The notes: generated by a model not told the origin, from the sequence alone. A DNA stretch of 64,000 nt from Flavobacterium panici (GCF_903819335.1 NZ_CAIJDE010000062.1:124001-188000), one strand, 5' to 3'. Shown: positions 1 to 9,453, counted from the stretch's first letter. Made by a program: numbers and translations.

Positions 1-546
1 GATCCAAAATTCCCAATCCTCGTATCCTTTTTTCATATTTTCATCAAAGCCGTTAGCATCAAGCCAGCATTGTTTTCTAAATAGGGAACTAGCCATCGTA
101 TTGTTACAAAATAAAAAATTTTCGATATTGCCTCCTTCCGGACAGGTTTTATGGATTACTTTACCCTTCTCTACAAAATAGTTTGAAAAACAGCCTACAA
201 CACCAACCATTGATTGCTGATTTAAAATCGATGATGCTTTTTCGATAAAAGTATTTTCAAAAATATCATCTGCATCTAAAGCTGCAATATACTCTCCATT
301 TGCGTTTACAATTCCTGTATTTCGAGCTGCGCTTAACCCTTTATTTTCTTGAGTAATTAATTTTACTTTTTTATGGTTATTGATAGTAGCCAAAACTTTT
401 TTTGTAGCTTCATTTGAACCATCATCCACAATAATAACTTCAATATTTTCGTAAGATTGATTTAAAGCTGAATTGACACTTTCTTGAATATAATCTTTGT
501 CATTATAACAAGGTATAACAATTGAAACTAATTTGGTATTTTTCAC
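1..546 (-). CDS. Family 2 glycosyltransferase, partial (C-terminus beyond window)
   Basis: The first 182 residues of a GT-A fold glycosyltransferase are visible; the gene runs off the left edge in frame at base 1. The predicted start is a GTG at 546-544, giving VKNTKLVSIVIPCYND, because no ATG fits the conserved N-terminus. The sequence shows the nucleotide-binding VDDGS motif, a DxD-type LDADD metal/sugar-nucleotide motif and a GYEDWEF acceptor-side motif. It is very similar to the next gene upstream (568-1416) over its whole visible length, so the two look like a tandem duplication. It is the last visible gene of the glycosyltransferase block behind the Wzm/Wzt exporter. The donor and acceptor sugars cannot be told from sequence. 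Confidence 0.85.
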   Translation of the reverse strand, partial: MKNTKLVSIVIPCYNDKDYIQESVNSALNQSYENIEVIIVDDGSNEATKKVLATINNHKKVKLITQENKGLSAARNTGIVNANGEYIAALDADDIFENTFIEKASSILNQQSMVGVVGCFSNYFVEKGKVIHKTCPEGGNIENFLFCNNTMASSLFRKQCWLDANGFDENMKKGYEDWEFWI

Positions 547-567
547 TTTTTCTATTTAATGTTGAAA

Positions 568-1416
568 TTAGAATAAAAGATTTTTAATAAACCTCAAGGG
601 CATTAAGATTATTTTCCCTAATTTATAGTCGGTTGTTTTTCGAAGATTATGCGAACTTAATTCTAAAACTTCCATTTGCGAAAAAAGATTATCGATCATT
701 AATTCATGATATGTATTCCATAAATCTTTATGTTTTGTATATATATATTTCCATAATTCATATTTATGCAATTTATCAGCCTGAGAATTTCTTGATTGTA
801 TCTTTTTTCTATAGTTAAATAAATATTCCTCCAATATTACAATTTCCCATCCAGCTTTTACTACCGAGATATTAAATTCCCAATCTTCATAACCCTTCCT
901 CATGTTTTCATCGTAACCTTTTGCATCTGCCCAGCATTGTTTTCTAAAAAGAACACTTCCTGCTGAAGCTCCATTTCCTAAAATTAATATTTTCAAATCT
1001 CCGCCTTCTGGTTTAAATTTTTCTATAATACCTTTTTCAGTAAAAACCTTTATCCAACAACTTACTAAACCTACTTTATTATAAATGCTAAGAACATTTA
1101 ACGCTTTTGAAATGAAATCAGCATCAAAATAATCGTCGGCATCTAAAGTTAAAATATAATCTCCTTTAGCATTCTTTATTCCTGTGTTTCTGGCTGCACT
1201 AGGTCCTGAATTCTCTTGATATACAATTGTTATGTTTTCCTGTTTTATCTCTTTCAGAACGTTTTGTGTAATGGTATCTGAACCATCATCTACAATAATA
1301 ATCTCAACATTTTTATGTGTTTGGTTATTAATTGAATTTATTGCTTCATGAATATATTTATAATCATTATAACAAGGTATAACTACAGATACTAGAAAAT
1401 TAAAATTTGATTCCAT
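568..1416 (-). CDS. Family 2 glycosyltransferase
   Basis: A cytoplasmic or membrane-associated GT-A enzyme of 282 residues, predicted to add one sugar to a growing polysaccharide. The N-terminus shows the family hallmark SVVIPCYND, then VDDGSD near residues 43-47, LDADD at 91-95 and GYEDWEF near 175-181, the last typical of O-antigen and capsule GT2 enzymes. It lies 4 bases after the previous gene and 21 bases before its paralogue at the window edge, consistent with one operon. The C-terminal third is basic and rich in aromatic residues. The sugar it transfers is not predictable. Confidence 0.9.
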   Translation of the reverse strand: MESNFNFLVSVVIPCYNDYKYIHEAINSINNQTHKNVEIIIVDDGSDTITQNVLKEIKQENITIVYQENSGPSAARNTGIKNAKGDYILTLDADDYFDADFISKALNVLSIYNKVGLVSCWIKVFTEKGIIEKFKPEGGDLKILILGNGASAGSVLFRKQCWADAKGYDENMRKGYEDWEFNISVVKAGWEIVILEEYLFNYRKKIQSRNSQADKLHKYELWKYIYTKHKDLWNTYHELMIDNLFSQMEVLELSSHNLRKTTDYKLGKIILMPLRFIKNLLF

Positions 1417-1420
1417 ACTT

Positions 1421-2344
1421 TTAAGCTAAATATTTCTTCCCCGTTTCTCTGTTTTTTAAAACGCTTAACTTAATACTTTTTCTGTCTATTAGTTTATATT
1501 TAGTTTTGTTAATTTGATATTCACTAAAATTTAATTTTAATAAACTAACTATTGCTTCTTTAAAAAAATACCTTCTAATTTTACTAATTCTTGTATGATC
1601 TTCAGAATTTACATTCCCATATTGTATTCTAATTCTGTTCAAGAATTTATTATAATATTTTTTAGATCCTTTAGAAAAATTAACTGTATAATTATTATCA
1701 CTATCGTGCTTAATAATTGTTTTAGGCGTAATGCCTATTTTTAAATTATGATATAATACCCGCTGGCAAAAATTATCATCTTCGCCATACAGAAAGAACA
1801 TTGGATCAAATCCTCCTACAATTTCAAAAGTTTTTTTAGGCATAAACCACGCAGCGGCGTTTATCATTTCGACCTCATAAATCTCTTTCATTTCTTTATT
1901 TAAAATAGAATCAGAAATCAAATCTTTTCCTTGACGATTTATATAATATAAAAAACTCATATCTAATAAATCACCATTCCCATCTGAATGTATTGGACTT
2001 ATTATCCCAAAGTTTAAATTTCTACTTGAAACTTCTAATAGTTTTTCAACAGTATCTTTTTCTATAACTGTATCTTGATTTAATAAAAAAATGAAATCAC
2101 TATTTAACTCAAGTGCTAGCGAAATACCTAAATTATTAGCCCGCCCAAATCCTAAATTTTCTTTAGATTCAATGAGTTTGATTTTTTGAGAATAATTACT
2201 TTTCAAAAAATCTTTTGTATTATCTGTACTACAATTATCAACAACTATAATTTCTGGCAATATGGTACTTTCCAGAATAGAATCTATACAACCTTCGATC
2301 CATTTCATACCGTTGAAAGTAACAATAACTAAGCTTATTTTCAT
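1421..2344 (-). CDS. Family 2 glycosyltransferase, rhamnosyltransferase-like (WbbL type)
   Basis: A GT-A glycosyltransferase of 307 residues. It begins MKISLVIVTFNG, with VDNCSTDNT at residues 35-43, an NQDT motif at 89-92 in place of the usual DxD, and GEDDNFCQR near 187-195. The VTFNG / VDN / NQD / GEDxD-C-R pattern is that of the rhamnosyltransferase-like branch of GT2 (WbbL, RfbF). dTDP-L-rhamnose is probably made by the rfb genes of this locus, so a rhamnosyl donor is a reasonable inference but is not proven. It sits between two other GT2 genes with gaps of 8 and 4 bases. Confidence 0.85.
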   Translation of the reverse strand: MKISLVIVTFNGMKWIEGCIDSILESTILPEIIVVDNCSTDNTKDFLKSNYSQKIKLIESKENLGFGRANNLGISLALELNSDFIFLLNQDTVIEKDTVEKLLEVSSRNLNFGIISPIHSDGNGDLLDMSFLYYINRQGKDLISDSILNKEMKEIYEVEMINAAAWFMPKKTFEIVGGFDPMFFLYGEDDNFCQRVLYHNLKIGITPKTIIKHDSDNNYTVNFSKGSKKYYNKFLNRIRIQYGNVNSEDHTRISKIRRYFFKEAIVSLLKLNFSEYQINKTKYKLIDRKSIKLSVLKNRETGKKYLA

Positions 2345-2352
2345 TTTTTAAT

Positions 2353-3186
2353 TTAAATTAATCTACTAAGAATATCCTTTCCTAACATAAAATTTACTTT
2401 TATTGAGATGCTAAATTTAAAAACCGATAGGAGATAGATTAAACCTTTCTTTTTGCCTAATATATATATACAATGATCTATATATTTCTTTCCAGCAAAT
2501 ATTTCCTGCTCTGAAGTGGAATTATTATTTCTTAAACTCTTTTGATATTTGTTATGAAATGACATTATCGAGAAAAACCAATCTTTATTTAATGTACCTA
2601 TAGAAAAATGTTCTATTAAAATTTTCTTTGTTACTCCAATTTTTTTTCCTTTTGTTTTAACATTACAAGATAAGCTAAGATCATAATTATGAAAACCTGT
2701 CAAGTCAGTATCAAATAGAAAATTATTATCACGTTTTAAAGCCATGAAAACTCCATCAATTACTAAAACTTCTTGCAAATTATCATTTGTAAATCCAAAG
2801 AATTGTTTTTCAACTTTACCTTTTTCATGTTGAATGATATTGACTACTTTATACTTGTTTTCACAATCCCACCATCCTGTTGGGTATTGCGTTTTAACTT
2901 TGGCGCCGGCAATTCCGATAAGAGCAAAATTAGGGTTTTCTTTAAACTCAGATTCTAATATTTTCCCCCATTCTTTAGTATGAAATAAAATGTCATCATG
3001 AATAAAGCATAATAAATCTCCTTTACTCTTTTGAATTCCTAAGTTATAAGCTTCAAAAATAGAATAACTAGATTCTGAATTGTCTATCAATATTAATTCA
3101 TATTGATTTCCAATTGTATCACTTATGTTTTGGGTAAATTCTTCAGAAAGAACTTTTGTACGGCTGCAGATAATTAAAGAAATCAT
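2353..3186 (-). CDS. Glycosyltransferase, StrF-like family 2 subgroup
   Basis: A GT-A fold protein of 277 residues. Its start, MISLIICSRT, with IDNSESSYSIFEAYN near 34-48 and FIHDDILFHT near 61-70, matches the glycosyltransferase-like group that includes StrF of streptomycin biosynthesis, in which HDD serves as the DxD motif. The length is normal for the group. The neighbouring start and stop codons are separated by only 1 base upstream and 8 bases downstream, so it is part of the same transcript and is probably translationally coupled. Specificity is unknown. Confidence 0.8.
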   Translation of the reverse strand: MISLIICSRTKVLSEEFTQNISDTIGNQYELILIDNSESSYSIFEAYNLGIQKSKGDLLCFIHDDILFHTKEWGKILESEFKENPNFALIGIAGAKVKTQYPTGWWDCENKYKVVNIIQHEKGKVEKQFFGFTNDNLQEVLVIDGVFMALKRDNNFLFDTDLTGFHNYDLSLSCNVKTKGKKIGVTKKILIEHFSIGTLNKDWFFSIMSFHNKYQKSLRNNNSTSEQEIFAGKKYIDHCIYILGKKKGLIYLLSVFKFSISIKVNFMLGKDILSRLI

Positions 3187-3187
3187 T

Positions 3188-4162
3188 TTAGAAAAAATTA
3201 ATAATATTCTTAAACCGTTTACGAAAGGGATATTTTTTTATAAATAAGTCAAAGATTCCAAGTAAAATTAAAATTGCTTTCCACTTTTTTTTATTATTGA
3301 ACAAAAGCAAAGCTTTATCATACTTAAGTAACTTACTTATCTTTTGATTTTGCTTAATAATTTGTTCTTTGTTAGCCAAAGTATTTAGTTGTAAATAGTT
3401 AGCTATTACTTCTCGCATTTGAAGATCTATATCGATAAGTGATGCTTTTTTTTCAGATTTTGAAACAAGTGCTATGACACTATTATGATGATACCTAAAA
3501 TTATTAATCGATTCTGCTATAAATGAAATTTTTTGTTTGATAATTGCTTGAAAATATATTACCCAATCTCCACAATATTTAAGTGCGGGTGTATTAATTA
3601 ACTGATCTGAAATTTCTAAGTTTTCTTTTCGAAATAGAACAGCACTAGCATTTGGAATTACATTTTTATTTATCAAATATTTTTCGATAAATAAATTACC
3701 ATCCATAACAAAATTTTGGGTAAACTGTTCCGTATCTAAATCATCAGTATATGTTTTCCAATTTCCAATAATTTCATCATGTACATCTACTCTGTTAGAT
3801 TGACAATATGACAAAGTAATCTGATTATTCAACAATAACGGTTTACTGACCGATTCTAAAAAATTTGGATCACAGAAATCATCAGATTCTGCAATCCATA
3901 TAAATTCACCTTTTGCAAGTGCTATCCCCTTTTTCCATTGTATAAAAGTATTTCCTGAATTTATTTCATTAAAAACACAATGACTTACATATTCATTTTT
4001 TGAATACTTTAGAAGAATTTCTTTGCTGTTATCTGTACTGCAATCATCTAAAAGAATTACTTCAAAGTTACTATATGTTTGATTAAATATGCTTTCTAAT
4101 CTTTTTTCAAGAAAATTTGCATGATTATAATTGGGTAAGATAACAGAAATAAGAGGATTCAT
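3188..4162 (-). CDS. Family 2 glycosyltransferase
   Basis: A 324-residue GT2 enzyme with PLISVILPNYNHA at the N-terminus, LDDCSTDNS near 38-46 and the AESDDF metal-binding motif at 91-96. A basic, hydrophobic C-terminal tail (roughly 285-324, rich in Lys, Phe and Ile) suggests peripheral contact with the inner membrane, where lipid-linked glycans are assembled. Its start overlaps the stop of the upstream gene by 4 bases, a sign of translational coupling. The sugar specificity cannot be read from sequence. Confidence 0.87.
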   Translation of the reverse strand: MNPLISVILPNYNHANFLEKRLESIFNQTYSNFEVILLDDCSTDNSKEILLKYSKNEYVSHCVFNEINSGNTFIQWKKGIALAKGEFIWIAESDDFCDPNFLESVSKPLLLNNQITLSYCQSNRVDVHDEIIGNWKTYTDDLDTEQFTQNFVMDGNLFIEKYLINKNVIPNASAVLFRKENLEISDQLINTPALKYCGDWVIYFQAIIKQKISFIAESINNFRYHHNSVIALVSKSEKKASLIDIDLQMREVIANYLQLNTLANKEQIIKQNQKISKLLKYDKALLLFNNKKKWKAILILLGIFDLFIKKYPFRKRFKNIINFF

Positions 4163-5058
4163 TTTTTAGTTATTTTCTTTTTCAATCTTCTCACTATTAT
4201 ATATATCAATTTTCTTGTAGAATAATTCCTTACTGCATTTTTCTCAACACATAACACTGGAGCATACCTATTCATTATATCATGCAATGCCTGATATATT
4301 TCTCTTTCATATTTAAAATTGTAATATTCATTTATTCTATGATATAAATCTGCTCTATAGTGTATCATTCTAAAATCTTTGTGTGTTATGGAAACTCCCA
4401 ACCCAAAAACTCTATAAACACTCATTACTTCTTTAAAAAGAAAAAATTTGCCAAATTGAAATAGATAAGATGCGAGCGCAATATCTCCACTTTTAACATT
4501 TAAAAATTCTTGAGGAAAAACATTATTCTCTTCAAAAAAAACATTCCTGAAAACAATTGATGCCGTTGGAATATTCCAATGATACAATAATCCATATAGA
4601 TTATATTCATAATCAATCATTTTAAGTTCTTGATCAACAAATTTATTGCTGCCGTTTTCAAGTGTAAGAAATTGACAACGATGAAAACACATTACATAAT
4701 CTGTATTTGCTTCTAAAAAATCGATTTGTTTTTTTAATTTCAAAGGATCAGTCCAATAATCATCTCCTTCACAAATTGCAATAAACTCCCCCTTACTGGC
4801 TTGTAATACAAACTGAGAGTTTAACATCATGCCAATATTTGACTCATGTTTTATATAGTTTATCCAATTGCCTCGAGGATGGTTTTCTATAATTGAATTT
4901 ACAATCTCATGTGTTCTATCAGGTGAGGCATCATTAGAAATAATTAATTCAACCTGAAAGTCAACTTCTTGCATTAAGACACCATTTATTGCTTCTTCAA
5001 TAAATTTTTCGTGACCGTAAGTTATCATGCATACGCTGACTTTTATACTTTTTGACAT
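4159..5058 (-). CDS. Family 2 glycosyltransferase
   Basis: A 299-residue GT2 enzyme with VSVCMITYGHEKFI near residues 7-20, SNDASPDRT at 41-49 and CEGDDYWTDP at 96-105. The EGDDYWTDP form of the DxD motif is common in GT2 enzymes of capsule and O-antigen loci. It is the first glycosyltransferase after the ABC exporter ATPase (21-base gap) and overlaps the next gene by 4 bases. It therefore probably works on the glycan that this exporter moves. Donor and linkage are unknown. Confidence 0.87.
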   Translation of the reverse strand: MSKSIKVSVCMITYGHEKFIEEAINGVLMQEVDFQVELIISNDASPDRTHEIVNSIIENHPRGNWINYIKHESNIGMMLNSQFVLQASKGEFIAICEGDDYWTDPLKLKKQIDFLEANTDYVMCFHRCQFLTLENGSNKFVDQELKMIDYEYNLYGLLYHWNIPTASIVFRNVFFEENNVFPQEFLNVKSGDIALASYLFQFGKFFLFKEVMSVYRVFGLGVSITHKDFRMIHYRADLYHRINEYYNFKYEREIYQALHDIMNRYAPVLCVEKNAVRNYSTRKLIYIIVRRLKKKITKK

Positions 5059-5079
5059 TGTCGTATTTCTATTTAAATA

Positions 5080-6357
5080 TTATTGTATTTTCCATTCAAA
5101 CTGTGGTCTTATATATCCCGGTTCTCTACCCATATAAGTTCCTAATTCTCTACCAGCATCTACTACTGTGAAAGCGACAACATCACTCTCAATAAAAATT
5201 GGTTGTTTTGAATCTTCAACAATAAAAAGAGATAAAAAGTACTGTCCCGATTGAAAAAAAGATATTGGAAAATTACAAGTTATATCATTTATACCATTCT
5301 TTAAAGAAAATGATCCTGCATTAGAAAATGAAAACATAGCTTCTCCCATTTCATTATTTAAATGATAAGTTATATGATATCTTTCAGGGTCGTTTATTTT
5401 TATATTTAGCTTAGTATTAAGAATAATTAATTCATTTTCACGCAATACATCATCAGAATTTCTTCCATAGTTTTTTAAAGAAATTTCGATTAATTTAAAA
5501 ACCGGAAAATCATATTCATTACCAAATGTTCTCGAATTCATTGTTTCAGCATTTCCTCCAAGATAATAACTTACAGCATTTTCTATCTCCCCTTCAAAAG
5601 CTACTTTTCCATGTTCCAAAATAATTCCTCTTGTACACAAACTCTTTACTGCAGCCATATTATGACTAACAAATAAAACCGTTCGTCCTTCTCCTTTAGA
5701 AATGTCCTGCATTTTACCAATTGCCTTTTTTTGAAACTCGGCATCACCAACAGCTAAAACCTCATCAATAACTAAAATTTCTGGCTCAAGAAATGCAGCA
5801 ACTGCAAATGCAAGGCGTACAGTCATTCCGCTACTATATCTTTTTACTGGAGTATCTATATATCTTTCACATCCTGAAAACTCTATTATAGCATCAAGTT
5901 TAGAAGCGATTTCTTTTTTTGTCATTCCAAGGATTGCGCCGTTTAAAAAGATATTTTCACGACCAGTCATTTCACCATTAAAACCGGTTCCTACTTCTAG
6001 TAATGAGGCAATTCTACCTCGAGATTTTATACTTCCGGTTGTTGGGGCAGTTACTTTGGAAAGTATTTTTAATAAAGTTGATTTTCCTGCTCCATTTTTA
6101 CCAATGATTCCTAAAACCTCACCACGTTTTACTTCGAAATTAATATCTTGTAAAGCCCAAACATATTCTGAGTTTCCTTTTGTAGTGCGGTCATTTGTAT
6201 CACCAATTTTCAGATATGGATTTTCTTTACCACGAATTTGATGCCACCATCTATTTAAATCGTGCGTTAATGTACCTGTTCCTACTTCTCCTAAACGATA
6301 TTGTTTAGAAATATTTTCGGCTCTTAAAATAATATCTTTTTCCAAATTATAATGCAA
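5080..6357 (-). CDS. wzt: ABC polysaccharide exporter ATPase with Wzt-like C-terminal domain
   Basis: The ATP-binding subunit of a polysaccharide ABC exporter, 425 residues. Walker A GKNGAGKST lies at 86-94, the signature YSSGM at 174-178, Walker B ILVIDE at 194-199 and the H-loop His at 232. The unusually long insert before Walker A (residues 20-65) is typical of O-antigen and teichoic-acid ATPases. Residues from about 270 onward form a beta-rich extension like the Wzt C-terminal carbohydrate-binding domain, which in known systems recognises the finished, end-capped glycan. The permease lies 27 bases upstream. The first codon shown is TTG at 6357; a second TTG at 6345 gives an N-terminus closer to homologues, so the exact start is unsure. 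Confidence 0.93.
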   Translation of the reverse strand: MHYNLEKDIILRAENISKQYRLGEVGTGTLTHDLNRWWHQIRGKENPYLKIGDTNDRTTKGNSEYVWALQDINFEVKRGEVLGIIGKNGAGKSTLLKILSKVTAPTTGSIKSRGRIASLLEVGTGFNGEMTGRENIFLNGAILGMTKKEIASKLDAIIEFSGCERYIDTPVKRYSSGMTVRLAFAVAAFLEPEILVIDEVLAVGDAEFQKKAIGKMQDISKGEGRTVLFVSHNMAAVKSLCTRGIILEHGKVAFEGEIENAVSYYLGGNAETMNSRTFGNEYDFPVFKLIEISLKNYGRNSDDVLRENELIILNTKLNIKINDPERYHITYHLNNEMGEAMFSFSNAGSFSLKNGINDITCNFPISFFQSGQYFLSLFIVEDSKQPIFIESDVVAFTVVDAGRELGTYMGREPGYIRPQFEWKIQ

Positions 6358-6384
6358 ATTATATATATGCTTGAAAATATAAAT

Positions 6385-7245
6385 CTAAACTGTATCGATA
6401 AAGCTTTTTTCTGTCTTGTTAAAAATTAAAAGACCAAGAAAAAAAATAACAACAGTAATAGTTAATGTATAACTTAATCCTAATACTGAAATTTCTCCAA
6501 CCTCTAGAAGCATATAGCGTGTCGACTCGATAATATAAGCTAGTGGATTATATTCTACAATCCATCCATAATTAGGCAATTTTGCTTTAACAAGTTCCAT
6601 TGGGTACATTACTGCTGATAAGTACATCAGTAATTGGATTCCAAATGCTACTAAATAACTAAAATCACGGTATTTTGTTACCATTGAAGAAATAAGCATA
6701 CCTAGTCCTAGTCCTAAAACCCCCATAATTACAATCAATAATGGAAAAAGAAACAATGAACTATTTAAAGTTAAAGTAGAGCCTGTGAAATAATAAAAAA
6801 TATAGAATACAATAAAAATTACGAGTTGAATCCCCAACTTAATCAAATTCGAAATTACAACTGAAAGAGGTGTTATTATTCTCGGAAAATAAACTTTTCC
6901 AAATATACTTGCATTAGCCTTAAATGTATCAGAGGTTCCATTTAAACAAGCAGTAAAATAATTCCAAACAGTTATCCCTGCTAAATTAAATAAGAATGGA
7001 GGAATCGAACCTGTGTTAATGCCTGCTACATTATTAAATATTATTGTAAAGGTTATTGAAGTGAATAGTGGCTGAATCAAGTACCAAAGTGGACCTAATA
7101 CCGTTTGCTTATATACAGTAATTACATCTCTTTTAACAAAAAGAAAAAGTAAATCTCTGTATTGCCATACCTCTTTAAAGTTTAGAGAAAAGAACTTGTT
7201 TTTTGGCGTTATTTCGAACAACCAATCATTAGGATTATTATTCAT
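6385..7245 (-). CDS. wzm: ABC-2 type polysaccharide export permease
   Basis: The membrane subunit of the exporter, 286 residues with about six hydrophobic spans after a cytoplasmic N-terminus of roughly 35 residues. The QTVLGPLWYLIQPLF stretch is the conserved segment just before or at the first span in TagG/KpsM/Wzm permeases. With the adjacent ATPase it would move an undecaprenyl-diphosphate-linked glycan across the inner membrane. It is separated from the upstream dehydratase gene by 151 bases that hold a terminator-like hairpin and a second inverted repeat, so the exporter-glycosyltransferase block may have its own transcription start. Confidence 0.93.
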   Translation of the reverse strand: MNNNPNDWLFEITPKNKFFSLNFKEVWQYRDLLFLFVKRDVITVYKQTVLGPLWYLIQPLFTSITFTIIFNNVAGINTGSIPPFLFNLAGITVWNYFTACLNGTSDTFKANASIFGKVYFPRIITPLSVVISNLIKLGIQLVIFIVFYIFYYFTGSTLTLNSSLFLFPLLIVIMGVLGLGLGMLISSMVTKYRDFSYLVAFGIQLLMYLSAVMYPMELVKAKLPNYGWIVEYNPLAYIIESTRYMLLEVGEISVLGLSYTLTITVVIFFLGLLIFNKTEKSFIDTV

Positions 7246-7280
7246 TTATATTCTATATAATCAATTTTTAATAATACATA

Positions 7281-7300
7281 TAAGAGTTCTTCAACTCTTA
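7281..7300. repeat. Perfect 8-bp inverted repeat upstream of the wzm-like gene
   Basis: TAAGAGTT and AACTCTTA are separated by four bases, 36 bases before the wzm start. It has no T-tract on either side, so it does not look like a terminator. It could be an operator or a 5' leader hairpin. That function is inference from position only. Confidence 0.4.
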
Positions 7301-7342
7301 ATTTAACAAGATTTTTAGCCTTTTATTATTTAATTAAAAAGG

Positions 7343-7371
7343 AAAAAGGCGTTTTAAAAAAACACCTTTTT
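7343..7371 (-). terminator. Probable terminator after the membrane dehydratase gene
   Basis: On the minus strand a 13-bp stem (AAAAAGGTGTTTT paired with AAAACGCCTTTTT, one G-U wobble) with a 3-base loop follows the dehydratase stop by 26 bases, and T-rich sequence continues after it. The stem is AT-rich, so termination may be partial. It separates the sugar-synthesis block from the ABC exporter block. Confidence 0.55.
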
Positions 7372-7396
7372 AATATATCTATCGAATTTGTCTGAA

Positions 7397-9364
7397 TTAT
7401 TTATCAAGAACTTCAAAAGCAGAATTCATACTTTTAAATTCAGGAACAATTTTTTTCATTTTTGCAACTATATCTTCGTTATCATAAAAATCTGCAATTC
7501 CAATTAATTCATCTATATCTGTATGCAGGTTTTCATATTCATCCTGTATTTCCTGAGCAATCATAATTTTATTATGATAGGTTGGTAACGTTTTAGAAGT
7601 ATCATTTAATAATTCTTCATATAATTTTTCACCAGGTCGCAATCCAACTATTTTTATTTTGATTTCCTTGTCTGGTATAAATCCAGCAAGTTTAATCATT
7701 TTTTTAGCTAAATCGATAATTCTTACCGGTTTACCCATATCAAAAATATAGATCTCCCCACCATTACCCATTGCACCAGCTTCTAAAACTAATTGACAAG
7801 CCTCTGGAATAGTCATAAAATATCGAATAATATCCTGATGCGTAATTGTTACTGGACCTCCTTCTGCAATTTGTTTAGTAAACAAAGGAACAACAGAACC
7901 GTTAGATCCTAAAACATTACCAAAACGTGTAGTAATAAACTTTGTAACTCCAGGTATATTCTCTTTTTGATTTTTCAAATATAAAGACTGAACATATTTC
8001 TCTGCTATTCGCTTGCTGGCTCCCATAACATTGCTCGGATTCACAGCTTTATCGGTCGAAACCATCACGAATTTTTTGACATGATATTTACATGCTAAAT
8101 CAGCTAAATTTTTGGTTCCTTTGATATTAGTCAAAATAGCTTGTGATGGATTTTCTTCCATCAACGGAACATGCTTATAAGCAGCAGCGTGAAAAACAAC
8201 ATGCGGATTATAATTTTTAAATACTTTCTCTAATGCTTTTTTACTTTTTACATCTGTGATAACTGCCACAATTTTTGCAGTCGTATCCATGCTTAATGTT
8301 TCTAAGCAAAGATTATGTAAAGGAGTTTCTGCGTGATCTAAAATAATAACTGTCTTTGGATTAAATCCCAGAACCTGTCTTACTATCTCACTACCAATTG
8401 ACCCGGCAGCTCCAGTAATAAGGATAGTTTTATCTTTCAATTGTTTAGAAATCGACTTACTGTCTAAAACTATAGGTTTTCTTTCTAATAAATCTTCAAT
8501 CTGAATATTTTTTACTTTTTGAGAAATTTCTTTTTGATTTTCCCAATCTGAAATTAAAGGAACTGTATAAACTCTATAGTTGAATTCAAGACATTGATCA
8601 ACAATGATTAACTGTTCATCTTTTGACAAACTTTTATCAGCAATAATAACTCCTTCTGCAGCAACAGAACGCATTAAAGCCGGAAGTTTTTTTCTTAAAA
8701 TCAAAATAGGAAGATCCAGCATCCTCTTCGATGCATTTTGATTATTTTTATCTACAAAACCAACAATTTTAAATCGAGACGGAGTTTCAAACTTTAATGC
8801 ATTTGCAACAGAAATGGCGTTTGCATCAGTTCCATAAATTACAGTTCTTATTAGTTTTGAATTTGTTTTTTCTGAAAAATATAATTCGAAAGTTTGCTTT
8901 ACAATTACACGATATAAGAACAAACCGCAGAAAGACAACACTAAATTTATAAATAATGCCGTATTTAAAAATGCTTTTTCACCCTCATATAGTTCATAAA
9001 CTAGATTGACAAACAAAAAAAACACTAAAACTGACATTTGAGAAAACAAAAGTTTTATCGCATCAATATAAGATGAATGTCTTATAATACCTGAATAAGT
9101 CCTAAAAAGCCAAAAGAAGAAAACATTAACAATTATTAAACTTGTAACAAAATAAAAATCATGAGAAATAATAATATATCCTAGGGCTGTACCTTCAAAC
9201 AGCATATAGGTAAATGTAAATGAGAAAATAAGCACCATTACATCTATAGCAACAATAATCCACCTTGGTAAATAACTAAGATTATTAATGTTTGCTCTCA
9301 AATTCCTTGGAGAAAAAGAATTGTACAAAAAGGATGCTATTTTAGTTGGTTTATCTGTATCCAA
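7397..9364 (-). CDS. pglF: Membrane-bound UDP-GlcNAc 4,6-dehydratase (PglF/WbpM/CapD family)
   Basis: Predicted to convert UDP-GlcNAc to UDP-2-acetamido-2,6-dideoxy-4-ketohexose, the first step to bacillosamine-type sugars. The 655 residues comprise four membrane spans (about 35-57, 69-90, 103-123, 134-152), a Rossmann-like middle domain (about 170-290) and an SDR domain with GAAGSIG at 318-324. The catalytic region reads STDK at 436-439 and MGASK at 447-451. Met replaces the usual SDR tyrosine, as in PglF and WbpM. The start is TTG at 9364, since no nearby ATG precedes the first span. PglE-, PglD-, PglC- and PglA-like genes lie upstream in the same block, which supports the bacillosamine assignment. 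WbpM-like use for another 6-deoxy sugar is possible. Confidence 0.88.
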   Translation of the reverse strand: MDTDKPTKIASFLYNSFSPRNLRANINNLSYLPRWIIVAIDVMVLIFSFTFTYMLFEGTALGYIIISHDFYFVTSLIIVNVFFFWLFRTYSGIIRHSSYIDAIKLLFSQMSVLVFFLFVNLVYELYEGEKAFLNTALFINLVLSFCGLFLYRVIVKQTFELYFSEKTNSKLIRTVIYGTDANAISVANALKFETPSRFKIVGFVDKNNQNASKRMLDLPILILRKKLPALMRSVAAEGVIIADKSLSKDEQLIIVDQCLEFNYRVYTVPLISDWENQKEISQKVKNIQIEDLLERKPIVLDSKSISKQLKDKTILITGAAGSIGSEIVRQVLGFNPKTVIILDHAETPLHNLCLETLSMDTTAKIVAVITDVKSKKALEKVFKNYNPHVVFHAAAYKHVPLMEENPSQAILTNIKGTKNLADLACKYHVKKFVMVSTDKAVNPSNVMGASKRIAEKYVQSLYLKNQKENIPGVTKFITTRFGNVLGSNGSVVPLFTKQIAEGGPVTITHQDIIRYFMTIPEACQLVLEAGAMGNGGEIYIFDMGKPVRIIDLAKKMIKLAGFIPDKEIKIKIVGLRPGEKLYEELLNDTSKTLPTYHNKIMIAQEIQDEYENLHTDIDELIGIADFYDNEDIVAKMKKIVPEFKSMNSAFEVLDK

Positions 9365-9387
9365 TTTTTGATTTAATTAAATTTTTT

Positions 9388-9404
9388 AACAGACTTTGTC
9401 TGTT
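9388..9404. other. Short hairpin at the predicted 5' end of the dehydratase mRNA
   Basis: AACAGAC and GTCTGTT form a perfect 7-bp stem around a 3-base loop. It sits 24 bases before the TTG start and directly after a -7-like element, so it would lie at the extreme 5' end of a transcript starting there. No T-tract follows on the minus strand. It may stabilise mRNA or be regulatory; this is inference. Confidence 0.35.
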
Positions 9405-9407
9405 TTA

Positions 9408-9415
9408 CAAAAATA
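9408..9415 (-). promoter_or_regulatory. Possible -7 element before the dehydratase gene
   Basis: The minus strand reads TATTTTTG, a match to the Bacteroidota -7 consensus TAnnTTTG, 43 bases before the start codon. No TTG is visible 17-23 bases further upstream, so it is weak evidence for an internal promoter. Confidence 0.3.
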
Positions 9416-9453
9416 CGAATTAAAGGATTATAAATTTATTAATTTTTTTGAAA

